DNA of 64,000 nucleotides from Bacillota bacterium (GTDB taxonomy: Bacteria > Bacillota > UBA4882 > UBA8346), in assembly GCA_023426245.1 (NCBI GenBank), contig JAFABB010000001.1, positions 1 through 64,000 on the forward strand, given 5' to 3'. This document shows, one piece after another, positions 8,645 through 18,002 of the stretch (positions within the stretch are counted from its first letter, which is position 1; every line of letters starts with the position of its first letter). The notes under the pieces are model-generated. The model did not search any database. It was given only the letters and a program-made list of their open reading frames with translations, and was not told the origin of the DNA. Position numbers and translations under genes: made by a program.

Positions 8645-10069
8645 TTAAAGCTCCGCCCATGCAAAAGGATATCGTTCTTCTTCTGCAACGCCGCTATTTT
8701 GCCCCCATTTCACCAATATTTCAACGTGGGCTAATTTCCGTTGATGCATCTTAATAATTGCCGGGATATCCCATTCCCCTTTGAGAAGTAGCCTTAACTC
8801 CGCCGCTTGATCCGAAAATTCCCCGATGACATTGGATAATTCATGGGGATCTTTTTCAATATCAAACAGTAAGTCTTCTGTTTCATAAGAAGCGTAAGAG
8901 ATTAACTTCCATTTTCCCCCTCGGACCATTCTCCCCGGAATAAAGCCCCCCGAAGCATCCTTCTCAACAAACTCGGAGTACACATACCTATCTAATTTAT
9001 CAGCGCCTTCAAACAATTGTCCCGTAAGGTTTTCCCCATCTTGTTCGGGGGGGGCGACAGCTCCTGCTATTTTGCATAATGTCGGCCCCAGATCCATAAT
9101 GCTAACCGCACCCCGCATTCGATGGTTTACTTTGATACCGTCTCCTTCGAACATTAGCGGAATGTGCGCGGAACTCTCAAAAAATGTTTGTTTACCGTAC
9201 AATTTGCGCTCAGCGAGCTGTTCCCCGTGATCCGACAGATAGACCAGAACCCCTTGACGGTTGTTGCGACTCAAAAATTCTCGCCAGGCCTCCCGTACCG
9301 TTCCGATCTGCCGGTCCAGATTGGTAATCATCCCGAAATAAGCGGCGCGCGCATTCAAAATCGTCTCTTCCGCCGCGTCCTGCTCTTTTAGGGCCAGGAC
9401 CGAATGCCGGTAATTCAACTTATTTTTAACAGTCTCCGGCAGTCCGACACGTTCCCGGTAATAGTCAAATTGCTCCGGCGGCGCGACAAAGGGGCAGTGA
9501 GGCCCATAAGTTCCTATCACAATACATTGGGGTTTTTGATGATCCTGTTTTAAATACTCCGCGGCAGCGTGTATGACCGCCCGATCATATTCCAAAACCG
9601 GTGAATTCCCTCCACCGACTTCTTTGAGGCATCCCCTGGCATCAGTTGTGCCTTTAAAACGCCCCAAATCCAAACGCCGCGCGCTACCTCTTCCCCAGTA
9701 CAACGGCGTAAAATCACCCATAATCCGCTTGGTGAATCCATGCCTTTGGTCGTCGCCTACAAAATGCATCCGCCCGCAAAGAACCGTTTCATAGCCTTCC
9801 GCCGCTATCGAATGAATAAAAGTTGCCTGATCGCCGGGAATTACGCCATGATTGGTAAATATACCGGTTTTTGATGGTAACTGCCCTGTCAGCATGGAAA
9901 TTCTTGCAGGCACGCATAACGGACAGGAAGTATAGGCTGCTTCAAAAACGGTTCCATTGGCGGCTATCTGGTCCAAATAAGGAGTCCGGACAAGATTGTC
10001 CCCGGCAAAACCGCCGTACCTGCCGGCGTGCTGATCACTTATAAACACTAAAATGTCAGGCCTATCCAT
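8645..10069 (-). CDS. sulfatase, Cys-type, no signal peptide
   Basis: Formylglycine-dependent sulfatase of 474 aa. The N-terminal ILVFISDQH supplies a metal ligand. The active-site motif is CPLCVPAR with Cys52, and LSDHGEQLAERK supplies the second metal site. A further conserved segment is GTYGPHCPF. No signal peptide, so cytosolic. GGGAG precedes the ATG by seven bases. It is closely related to the next gene (10116-11717), sharing the VLVGRM/VLCGRM region, VGDDQRHGF/VGTNQRHGF and the -GGGNSP/GGGDSPV- block, so the two are a tandem duplication that has diverged. The substrate is unknown, but two related enzymes side by side often act on different sulfate positions of one glycan. Confidence 0.93.
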   Translation of the reverse strand: MDRPDILVFISDQHAGRYGGFAGDNLVRTPYLDQIAANGTVFEAAYTSCPLCVPARISMLTGQLPSKTGIFTNHGVIPGDQATFIHSIAAEGYETVLCGRMHFVGDDQRHGFTKRIMGDFTPLYWGRGSARRLDLGRFKGTTDARGCLKEVGGGNSPVLEYDRAVIHAAAEYLKQDHQKPQCIVIGTYGPHCPFVAPPEQFDYYRERVGLPETVKNKLNYRHSVLALKEQDAAEETILNARAAYFGMITNLDRQIGTVREAWREFLSRNNRQGVLVYLSDHGEQLAERKLYGKQTFFESSAHIPLMFEGDGIKVNHRMRGAVSIMDLGPTLCKIAGAVAPPEQDGENLTGQLFEGADKLDRYVYSEFVEKDASGGFIPGRMVRGGKWKLISYASYETEDLLFDIEKDPHELSNVIGEFSDQAAELRLLLKGEWDIPAIIKMHQRKLAHVEILVKWGQNSGVAEEERYPFAWAEL

Positions 10070-10115
10070 TCAATCACTCCCTATCGTGATCTTTCATAGG
10101 AAATTGATAATCAAC

Positions 10116-11717
10116 TCAGATTACTTTCGGCATCTCACGGGCGTATTCCGGATTTTTATTCCATCGCTCGGAATCGTCCCCGCCAACTTCTTTTTCCCAC
10201 CTTTTTACTAAAGCGATATTCGCCAGGTAGTTTTGATGGTTTTGCACCACGGTTTCGGGGTCCCAATCTTTTCCGGCTATCTCTTTCATTTCCTTAACGA
10301 TATCCGGATGGTCCCCGGCGATATTGTACTTTTCCTCCGGATCACTGCTTAAGTCAAACAATAAATCGTATGGTTCATACCCAATATAGGTGATGTATTT
10401 GTATTTCCCCTTCCGGACCATTCTGGAGACGACTGTCTGGATACCTATCTCTTCAGGATTACCTCCTGTCCTCAGAATGTGTCTGGATAAAATCTTCTCA
10501 AATCCAGGAATTGTTGAATTATCAACACTGTGAGGCATCAAGGATTTTAATTCCTTAATCTTTTCAGCATGCTTCTCCAATAGAGTCTCCGAAAATCCCG
10601 GAATTACGGTATTGATAGCCTCACACAGCACAGCCCGGTCCTGATCGTTTTCATGGCCCGTAAGTTCCGGAACAAGGCTTCTTCCATCCTGGACAGGGGG
10701 AGGAGTGGCGCCCGCAAGCTCACATAAAGTAGGTCCCAGATCCATGATACTGACCGGAGTATTGATTTTGAGACCTTTCTTGACGCCTTTTCCCTCTACG
10801 ATAAAGGGAATTCTGGCGGCTGTCTCAAAATGGGTTTCCTTCCCGAATATTTTCCGATCTCCGGCTTGATCGCCATGGTCGGAGAGATAAACAAATACAC
10901 CCTCCCGCCTTTTTCTTTCAAGATAATTGTTAAAGGCATCCCGTACCAATCCCAGATTAGTATCGCAATTCTCGATCAAACCAAAATAGGCCGCTCTTGT
11001 GCGAATCATAACCTCCTCCGGTACATCCAGCACCCTTTCCATGAGCACCGGATTCAGATAGTCCGGAAGGTTCCTGAAGGAGTCCGGAACCTTCATTCTT
11101 TCTTTATGGTAGAGGTAATTTTCCACGGGAGCAATATACGGGAAATGCGGCCCATAGACACCGACAACAATACATTGGGGCTTCTCATGATCCTGGCTTA
11201 AATATTCCAGTGCTGCATTCACCACGTTTTTATCATATTCAATAACCGGCGAGTCTCCTCCTCCGGCCACGTTCAAACACCATGGATCAGCAAATCCCGA
11301 TTGCGTAATCCCTCTTTCCGCCTTCAGCTTTTGCATGGGCCGGTTCCAGGTAACAGGGGACATGTCCCCCACAAACCTTTTCGTAAAACCATGACGCTGG
11401 TTAGTCCCCACAAACATCATCCTGCCGACGAGCACCGTCTCATATCCGGCGGCAACCAGCGCATGAAAAAATGTAGCTGAAGTTTCAGGAATAGCGCCGT
11501 CATTTGAGAATACCCCTGTCTTGGTAGGCAACTTGCCCATCAACATGGAGATTCGGGCAGGTACGCATAAAGGACAGGAGGTATAAGCCGCCGCAAAAGA
11601 GGCGCCATCCTCACATAATTTCTCCATATGGGGAGTTCTAGCCGGCCCTCCTTCGTATGAGGAGAACACGGGGGTATGTTCATCGCTCATAAATACTAAC
11701 AAATCCGGTTTTGACAT
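10116..11717 (-). CDS. sulfatase, Cys-type, with C-terminal insertion
   Basis: Formylglycine-dependent sulfatase of 533 aa with active-site motif CPLCVPAR (Cys51), N-terminal LLVFMSDEH and second metal motif LSDHGDQAGDRK. No signal peptide. It is paralogous to the gene at 8645-10069 but is about 60 residues longer. The extra length is an insertion near residues 355-420 (AINTVIPGFSETLLEKH and onward) absent from its neighbour, and could form part of a different substrate pocket. The gap to the neighbour is 46 bp, so the two are probably co-transcribed. Confidence 0.93.
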   Translation of the reverse strand: MSKPDLLVFMSDEHTPVFSSYEGGPARTPHMEKLCEDGASFAAAYTSCPLCVPARISMLMGKLPTKTGVFSNDGAIPETSATFFHALVAAGYETVLVGRMMFVGTNQRHGFTKRFVGDMSPVTWNRPMQKLKAERGITQSGFADPWCLNVAGGGDSPVIEYDKNVVNAALEYLSQDHEKPQCIVVGVYGPHFPYIAPVENYLYHKERMKVPDSFRNLPDYLNPVLMERVLDVPEEVMIRTRAAYFGLIENCDTNLGLVRDAFNNYLERKRREGVFVYLSDHGDQAGDRKIFGKETHFETAARIPFIVEGKGVKKGLKINTPVSIMDLGPTLCELAGATPPPVQDGRSLVPELTGHENDQDRAVLCEAINTVIPGFSETLLEKHAEKIKELKSLMPHSVDNSTIPGFEKILSRHILRTGGNPEEIGIQTVVSRMVRKGKYKYITYIGYEPYDLLFDLSSDPEEKYNIAGDHPDIVKEMKEIAGKDWDPETVVQNHQNYLANIALVKRWEKEVGGDDSERWNKNPEYAREMPKVI

Positions 11718-11818
11718 TCGCCATTCAGTCCTTTCGATTTAAATTGGAAATAAGTTCAATGTGATCAGGGTTTTCGTAATTCCAAGTAACCCTTAATCCT
11801 GGTTGTTGTCATTCTTTG

Positions 11819-13240
11819 TCAACGCAACCATTTTCCCGCCTGACTCCTGTTTCTGAGAGCTTTTGTCAATTCTTGCACGACTGCGGGATACCGAGGGGCA
11901 ATATTGGATAATTCTTCCGGATCATGATTCAGATCATACAGCTCCGGAAGATCATTATAGTTGATGATCAGTTTGTAATCGCGAGTCCGAATCGATCGGA
12001 AGTTCATATTAAAACAGACTGCACTCTCCCGATGTTGTTCCGCTTTTCCAAATAAAAGATCGCAAAATGATAGCGCATCAATATTCTGTTGCTGCGGCAA
12101 CCCTGCCAACTCACAAATGGTCGGGTTAAGATCGCTCAGCTCAATTAAGGCACCGGATTCTTTACCCAGCCCGATACCGGGACCCGTCACAATCAACGGG
12201 ACTCTTAACGACGGTTCATAAGCAACTTGCTTGGAATATAAATCGTGATCTCCCATCATGTCCCCATGATCACTTGCAAAAATAATATAGGTATTTTCCA
12301 ACATGCCCCGTCTTTCTAAAGTATCCAGGATCTTCCCCACCTGATCATCGATGAGATTGATTGAGGCGCAGTATTGTCTTCTGGTAACCGCAATTTCCTC
12401 ATCGCCAGGATAGGATGCCCGGGCACGTTCCTTAATCCATTCGGGTTTTCCGGACATTTCATCTTTTATCGGCAAAGGCACGTTTTGATTTCGATACTTG
12501 TCTGCATAGGATTTGGGCGGGTCATAGGGATAATGGGGGCCTACAAAACTTACAAAAAGATGCCAAGGAAATTCACCGGTGATGTTTTCCAGCCAATTGA
12601 CCGCCATCCTGCCGATAAAGGAATCCTCGTAATCTTCAGCATCCAAAACATAATCGGCCGTCACTAGATCATATTGGGTTTTATTTTTGATAATCTTATG
12701 GTTCTTTATTTCTTTATGTCCTTTTTTCGCATCCCATAGCTTGTCCAGCAAGCCATTTTTCTCAAGATACGCTGTATAAGGACCTATAACTTTTGGAGAA
12801 AATGCATGTTCTTTTCCCTCGCACTCAAAGGGTAAAGTAAAGCCGAATGAATAGGTGCAGGGTCTGTTGCCGTTTCTTCCGTTATAGGTGTCCGGTTTTG
12901 CCAAATCCAGCTTTCCGACGCATCCGACTTGATATTCATGATCTCTGAGCCTTTGATAATAGGTCCTTAGGTTGTTGATCGGCAGATAGACCTCATTCTC
13001 CAAGGCCCCCAACCGGTTTGGCAGCAATCCGGTTGCCAAACCAATTCTAGCCGGAGCGCAGATCGGCGCGGTCGTGCAACAATAATTGAACTTTATTCCT
13101 TTTCCTGCAAGTTTATCGATATTCGGTGTCTGTAAAAAGTCCGCGCCCATACATCCCAAATAATCAAATCGATGTTGATCGGTCATTATCAATAAAATAT
13201 TCGGTCGACTTATCGGTTCCCTCATTATCAATTGATTCAC
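11819..13240 (-). CDS. sulfatase, Cys-type, no signal peptide
   Basis: Formylglycine-dependent sulfatase, 473 aa from a GTG start, or 468 aa from the ATG at 13225, which would give the short N-terminus seen in its relatives. The motif ILLIMTDQHRFDYLG begins the fold. The active site is CAPAR and ASDHGDMMGDHDLYSK gives the second metal site. VGPHYPYDPP is conserved with the sulfatase at 18003-19409, which also shares overall layout, so these two form a second subgroup in the window. No secretion signal. It lies just downstream of the MalG-type permease gene at 13317, so it is probably in the transport operon. Confidence 0.93.
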   Translation of the reverse strand: MNQLIMREPISRPNILLIMTDQHRFDYLGCMGADFLQTPNIDKLAGKGIKFNYCCTTAPICAPARIGLATGLLPNRLGALENEVYLPINNLRTYYQRLRDHEYQVGCVGKLDLAKPDTYNGRNGNRPCTYSFGFTLPFECEGKEHAFSPKVIGPYTAYLEKNGLLDKLWDAKKGHKEIKNHKIIKNKTQYDLVTADYVLDAEDYEDSFIGRMAVNWLENITGEFPWHLFVSFVGPHYPYDPPKSYADKYRNQNVPLPIKDEMSGKPEWIKERARASYPGDEEIAVTRRQYCASINLIDDQVGKILDTLERRGMLENTYIIFASDHGDMMGDHDLYSKQVAYEPSLRVPLIVTGPGIGLGKESGALIELSDLNPTICELAGLPQQQNIDALSFCDLLFGKAEQHRESAVCFNMNFRSIRTRDYKLIINYNDLPELYDLNHDPEELSNIAPRYPAVVQELTKALRNRSQAGKWLR

Positions 13241-13316
13241 CTGCCCTTTACGACAGAGCTATAATTACAAGGTTGATTGGACTACTCGTGACAAATATTG
13301 AAAAAATAATTTCCAA

Positions 13317-14180
13317 TCACCCTTTAATTCCGGTAGTGACGATTCCTTCAATAAAATAACGCTGGGCAAATAAAAACACGATAATCAACGGTAAAGTGAT
13401 CAAAGTCGTCGCAGCCATCATCTGATTCCAAATAATCACCGTATCATCTTTAAACATCGTTAAAGCCAGTTGAACAGTTTTCATATTGTCACTGGTGGTA
13501 ATGATTAAAGGCCAGGTATATTCGCACCAGGTTTGCGTGGCTTTGAAACAGGCCAATACCGCAAAAATCGGCTTCCCCAACGGAACATAAATTTTTAAAA
13601 ACGTTTTAAATTTACTAAGACCGTCGATTGACGCCGCATCATCCAACGCAGCCGGAAAATTCAGAAAGAACTGCCGGAATAAAAATACTCCAAATGCCCC
13701 GGCAATATAAGGCAGAATCATCCCCATATAGGAATTGACCCATCCCATCCCACCTTGCCCAAAGATATCGTTTCCCCCAACCAAAGGTATTTTCTTTAAA
13801 ATGATAAACAAGGGAATCATCGTCACTTGAGGCGGGACCATCATTCCGATCAGCGCCAAAATGAAAAGGAAATTGCGGCCCTTAAACTGTAAGCGTGCAA
13901 ATGCAAAACCAGCCATGGAATTGATGATTAAGCTGATAATAACCGTGATGGCCGTAACTACACAGGAATTGAAAAAATAAAGCCCCCAATTCCCTCTGGA
14001 CATTGCCTCAACATAATTGGAAAACATAAATTGTTTCGGAATAAATACAAAACTTGAAGCATGGATTTCAGCCATTGTCTTTAACGATGTTACCACCATC
14101 AAAACAAACGGGAAAAGTATCAGAACCGATAACACAAACATCGCAAATGAAATTAGATATTTAATTTGTTTATTTTCCAT
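13317..14180 (-). CDS. sugar ABC transporter permease, MalG type
   Basis: Inner-membrane permease of a carbohydrate ABC importer (CUT1 family). The 287-residue protein has about six membrane helices and the ATPase-coupling EAA-type loop DDAASIDGLSKFKTFLKIYVP. The start is set at MENKQIK because GAGGT lies seven bases upstream. An in-frame start eight codons earlier has no such site. It begins ten bases after the stop of the MalF-type gene. The sequence is a clear paralogue of the permease at 36956-37822. No ATPase gene is nearby, so a shared ATPase of the MsmX type encoded elsewhere is likely. Confidence 0.93.
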   Translation of the reverse strand: MENKQIKYLISFAMFVLSVLILFPFVLMVVTSLKTMAEIHASSFVFIPKQFMFSNYVEAMSRGNWGLYFFNSCVVTAITVIISLIINSMAGFAFARLQFKGRNFLFILALIGMMVPPQVTMIPLFIILKKIPLVGGNDIFGQGGMGWVNSYMGMILPYIAGAFGVFLFRQFFLNFPAALDDAASIDGLSKFKTFLKIYVPLGKPIFAVLACFKATQTWCEYTWPLIITTSDNMKTVQLALTMFKDDTVIIWNQMMAATTLITLPLIIVFLFAQRYFIEGIVTTGIKG

Positions 14181-14190
14181 TTTCTTTACC

Positions 14191-15105
14191 TCATCCAATA
14201 TCAAGATCTTGGCCTTGATTGCCGTAATTAAAATTTAACAAGGTGATTGAAGATACGATGATCAGTAAAACAATCGATAAAGCCGCAGCATAGCCCATTT
14301 GAAAATCAATGAATCCCCGATTATAGATTTGATGGACAATGGTGGTGGTCGAATTCATGGGTCCACCATTGGTAAGGATATTGACTTGTTCGAAAACTTT
14401 AAAATTATTGACCACGCCGGTTACAAACAGAAAAAAAGTTACCGGCCGCAACATCGGAAGAGTAATGAAACGGAATTTGTGGAAAGCATTCGCACCATCC
14501 ACCGTAGCGGCTTCATAAAGATACTGGGGGATACTTTGTAGACCTGCCAGATAGATGACCATAAAATAGCCGAGAGCTTTCCAAACGCTCATCACAACGA
14601 TACAGGCCATTGCCAGATTAGCATCATACAACCATTGCTGACCCTTAAAGCCGAAAAAATCCAATATTCGATTGAAGATCCCGCTGGACGGATCATACAT
14701 CCAAAGCCAAACCATGGATACTCCGACCATGGAAGTTACATACGGCAAATAAAAACTGGCTCGGTAAAATTTCAAACCCATCAGTTTTTTATTTAATACC
14801 ATGGCTATCATTAACCCCAAGGCCATGGTTAAAATCAATGTGAAAACAGTATAGACAACGGTATTTTTCATAGAAACCAGGAAAACGTCATCGGTAAAAA
14901 GGCGCAGATAATTTCTGAAGCCGATAAAATTGAGAGTTCTTAAGTTATAATCCGTAAAGCTAAAGTAAATATTGATAATAATTGGCAGAACGATAAAGAA
15001 AAGCAAGAAAATATAATAGGGGGCAATCATCCAATAGCCGGTTTTATCTTTATATAAAGTTTTATCCGTGAATAAATTGGATAGTTTCATTTTAAAAATT
15101 GACAT
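14191..15105 (-). CDS. sugar ABC transporter permease, MalF type
   Basis: First permease of a CUT1 carbohydrate importer. It has about six membrane helices and the coupling motif EAATVDGANAFHKFRFITLP. The start is set at MSIFKMK, which has GAGGAG eight bases upstream. A TTG ten codons earlier would put the ribosome site inside the gene. It is followed directly by the MalG-type gene and preceded by a binding-protein gene, the standard order. A long hairpin separates it from that binding protein. It is paralogous to the permease at 37834-38736. Confidence 0.93.
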   Translation of the reverse strand: MSIFKMKLSNLFTDKTLYKDKTGYWMIAPYYIFLLFFIVLPIIINIYFSFTDYNLRTLNFIGFRNYLRLFTDDVFLVSMKNTVVYTVFTLILTMALGLMIAMVLNKKLMGLKFYRASFYLPYVTSMVGVSMVWLWMYDPSSGIFNRILDFFGFKGQQWLYDANLAMACIVVMSVWKALGYFMVIYLAGLQSIPQYLYEAATVDGANAFHKFRFITLPMLRPVTFFLFVTGVVNNFKVFEQVNILTNGGPMNSTTTIVHQIYNRGFIDFQMGYAAALSIVLLIIVSSITLLNFNYGNQGQDLDIG

Positions 15106-15133
15106 CGTTATTGCTCCTCGCTTAAATTGCATC

Positions 15134-15271
15134 AACCTAATTTTTAGAGAGGCTGTTGCAAAACGGTTTGAAATCGATAAGATATGCCATTATCGCAAAA
15201 TAAACATGAAAAATTTCATCGATTGCATATTGTTATCAATCCATTCTATTTTGCAACAGCCTTCTTAGGTT
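15134..15271. repeat. long imperfect hairpin between binding-protein and permease genes
   Basis: Inverted repeat with outer arms AACCTAA / TTAGGTT and inner arms AGGCTGTTGCAAAA / TTTTGCAACAGCCT, enclosing partly paired sequence. It starts two bases after the binding-protein stop codon. It could act as an mRNA stabiliser or partial terminator that keeps binding-protein levels above permease levels. The arms also resemble transposon ends, so a small non-autonomous element is possible. Confidence 0.65.
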
Positions 15272-15272
15272 A

Positions 15273-16529
15273 CTACCGTGAATTCTTAAGCTCTTTTATT
15301 AAAGCAACCTGAGCATCCTTAAGGGCTTGGGCGGATGTTTTTTTGCCGCTATATGCTTCTTCATAGGCCAGGTGAATGAATTTAGTCGCCATGGTATTCC
15401 AGGGAACGCTATCATCGCCCTGACCGTTTTTGACATAATCCAAGATCGCCTTATTCATTTGGGGATCCGCTGCGGCATAGTCCTCTTCCAGCGATTTGCG
15501 GACAACGGGTATATTGACCATTTTCATCCGGAGTTGCATTTGTTCCTTGGACATTAAAAACTTGATTAATTCCCAGTCTTCCTTCTTATGTTTGGATTCG
15601 CTGCCGATCGCAAAAAGCCGGAACCCGCACCAACCAATCTTCTTCTTTTGGGTTAATACCGGGGCAACTCCGATTTTTTCTTTCAAAGACGGGTCATTCG
15701 TCAACATGGTCATGATTTGACTCGGCTGGAGGAAAGACATGGCGCTTTTCCCATAAATAAAAGGAGTGGTGTCTTTCTTCACGTAGTCATAAGGAATACT
15801 CACGTGCGCATTCTTTAAATTCATAATGTACTCATAAGTGCTGATCAAGGCCGGATCATCCAGCATTGGTTTTCCTTTTTTATTATCAATGACCAATGCG
15901 CCGTTTTGGCGGGCTAAATGCTTTACAAAGGTACTGCTATTAAGGGCCGGGATATCAAGTCCGGCGCGAACCACATTATTCTTATCATCGCACACCGTAA
16001 GCTTTTTAGCATAAGCCGCGAGCTCATCCCAGTTCGCCGGCGGCTTTTCGGGATTAAGGCCGGCCTCTTTAAAGAAATCCTTCCGGTAGGCCAATACATC
16101 AGGATTGGGGTAATAACCCAATCCAAGCAATTTGCCCTTGACTTGCCCTAAATTATAGACGCTTTCAAAAATGTCGCTTTTTTCATTCCAGCTGTTCACT
16201 AACTTGTCGAGCGGGTAAAAATCCCCTTTGGGGCCCCGGGTAGCGATTTGACTGAGCATGGCGGAAAGAACATCCGGATAAGTTCCGCTAAGCAAAGCGG
16301 CATTTAATTTCAAATCCTGGTCGGCTTGAGCCTGAGGTAGGGTCGTGATTTCCACTTTGATTTGAGGATGGGTTTTTTCAAAAGCTTTGACCGCATCCGC
16401 AAAATAAGAGTCCATTAATTTGTTCTGACTCTGAAACCAAAATGAGATCGTCGTGGTTTTGGGCGCGGCCATAACGCTCATCCCACAAATAAACACCATA
16501 ACGAAAATGAGTAACAAACTTTTTTTCAA
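15273..16529 (-). CDS. sugar ABC transporter substrate-binding protein
   Basis: Extracytoplasmic solute-binding protein, family 1 (COG1653 type), 418 aa. The signal peptide (residues 1-21) ends in VMAA and has no lipobox cysteine at the cleavage site, so the protein is expected to be free in a periplasm or secreted. The mature part starts with TTISFWFQSQN and contains LKLNAALLSGTYPDVL and EWELIKFLMSKEQM-type C-terminal segments shared with three other proteins in the window. The start codon is TTG with AGGGGGA upstream. It is the binding protein directly upstream of the MalF/MalG pair and most similar to the one at 16677. Confidence 0.94.
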   Translation of the reverse strand: MKKSLLLIFVMVFICGMSVMAAPKTTTISFWFQSQNKLMDSYFADAVKAFEKTHPQIKVEITTLPQAQADQDLKLNAALLSGTYPDVLSAMLSQIATRGPKGDFYPLDKLVNSWNEKSDIFESVYNLGQVKGKLLGLGYYPNPDVLAYRKDFFKEAGLNPEKPPANWDELAAYAKKLTVCDDKNNVVRAGLDIPALNSSTFVKHLARQNGALVIDNKKGKPMLDDPALISTYEYIMNLKNAHVSIPYDYVKKDTTPFIYGKSAMSFLQPSQIMTMLTNDPSLKEKIGVAPVLTQKKKIGWCGFRLFAIGSESKHKKEDWELIKFLMSKEQMQLRMKMVNIPVVRKSLEEDYAAADPQMNKAILDYVKNGQGDDSVPWNTMATKFIHLAYEEAYSGKKTSAQALKDAQVALIKELKNSR

Positions 16530-16676
16530 CTTACGTCCCCCTTAAAAATCGAATTAACCTTCGGATAACCTGTTAACCATCTATTGAATGTCCTATCACC
16601 CCATTTCCCAACGCAGAATGATTGTGAAAAGATCGGAAAGGTGTTAACAAGCTATGGAATAATGCCGTTTAAAGCA

Positions 16677-17948
16677 TTACTTGCCTATACTCTTAAGCTC
16701 TTTCACCAAACTGGTCTGAGCATCTTTTAAAGCTTGGGCAGGTGTTTTCTTACCGCTGTATGCCTCTTCATAAGCCAAATGGAGATATTTCACCGCCAAC
16801 GTATTCCATTGGTATACATTGTCTCCCTTGCCGTATCGGACATACTCCATCAATATTTTGTTAAATGAAGGATCCGCAGCGATAAATTCCTCTTCCAGCG
16901 ATTTGCGGACGACCGGTATCTTTAAATCCTTCGCGCGAACCCGCATTTGTTCTTTGGACATCATGAATTTGATGAATTCCCAGGATTCATTTCTATGTTT
17001 GGAGGTACTGGCGATAGTAAAAAGCCGGTAACCGCAATAAGCGGACTTTTTCTTGCCGGTTAACGGCGGAGCAAAGCCAAGATTATCCTTTAGCGCGGGG
17101 TCATTTTTAATCATGGTTAAGATTTGAGTGGGTTGCAAGAACGACATGGCGCCTTTCCCATTCATGAACGGGACGGTTTCTCTCTTTTGATAATCAAAGG
17201 GAATGCTGACATTCTCTTTCTTTAAGTTGATAATCCGTTCCACCACCGCGATTAGCGCCGGATCATCCAGCAGCGGTTTTTGTTTCTTCTCATCAATAAT
17301 CAAGGCGCCGTTTTCCCAGGCAAATCCTTTCACGAAGACAGCACTGTTAATCGCTGGGATGTCAAAACCGGCCCGAATCACATTGTTCTTATCGTCCCGG
17401 ACCGCCAATTTTTGTGCATAGGCCGCCAATTCATTCCAGTTGGCCGGAGGTTGATTTTGAGCCAACCCTGCTTCTCTAAAGAAATCTTTCCGGTAGGTCA
17501 AGACTTCGGGGTTGGGATAAAAACCCACTCCAAGTGTTTTATTCCGATATTTTCCGATATCCCAAACGCTGTCAATAATGTCCCCTTTTTCATTCCATTT
17601 ATTGATATAGCTGTCAAGAGGATAAAAATCTCCTTTGGGTCCCCGGCTCCCGATTTGGCTAAGATATGCCGATAAAACATCGGGGTAGGTCCCGCCCAAC
17701 AAAGCGGCATTTAGTTTGAGATCGATATCCGCTTGGGTCGCCGGCAACTGAGTGACTTCCACCTTAATCTGCGGATGAGTTTTTTCAAAATCCTTGGCGA
17801 CATTTAAAAAATAGGAATTGTTGACATTGTCGGCTCCGGGAAACCAAAAGGAAATGGTGACCGGTGCTTTTGCAGTAACGATTACCCCCGTCCCGCTGAC
17901 CATTGCTAAAATCAAAACAAAGAAAATTAACCGCATACTCTTTTTCAA
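16677..17948 (-). CDS. sugar ABC transporter substrate-binding protein, extra copy
   Basis: Family 1 solute-binding protein of 423 aa. The start is set at a TTG (reading MKKSMRLIF) because a GAGGAGG site lies nine bases upstream. An ATG 12 codons earlier would place that site inside the coding sequence and spoil the signal peptide. The signal peptide ends near TAKA and has no lipobox cysteine. The mature start is VTISFWFPGADN. It is a tandem paralogue of the gene at 15273, with no permease of its own between them, so it probably serves the same permease pair with a different ligand preference. Confidence 0.93.
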   Translation of the reverse strand: MKKSMRLIFFVLILAMVSGTGVIVTAKAPVTISFWFPGADNVNNSYFLNVAKDFEKTHPQIKVEVTQLPATQADIDLKLNAALLGGTYPDVLSAYLSQIGSRGPKGDFYPLDSYINKWNEKGDIIDSVWDIGKYRNKTLGVGFYPNPEVLTYRKDFFREAGLAQNQPPANWNELAAYAQKLAVRDDKNNVIRAGFDIPAINSAVFVKGFAWENGALIIDEKKQKPLLDDPALIAVVERIINLKKENVSIPFDYQKRETVPFMNGKGAMSFLQPTQILTMIKNDPALKDNLGFAPPLTGKKKSAYCGYRLFTIASTSKHRNESWEFIKFMMSKEQMRVRAKDLKIPVVRKSLEEEFIAADPSFNKILMEYVRYGKGDNVYQWNTLAVKYLHLAYEEAYSGKKTPAQALKDAQTSLVKELKSIGK

Positions 17949-18002
17949 AATAGATTTCCTCCTCAAGTTTTTGCATTCTTTCACATCTTTCCGAAGACTA
18001 TC

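Noticed and set aside
15134..15271. Insertion sequence remnant
   Set aside because: Arms look like transposon ends, but there is no transposase fragment and no clear target duplication, and the position matches a functional hairpin in the second locus.
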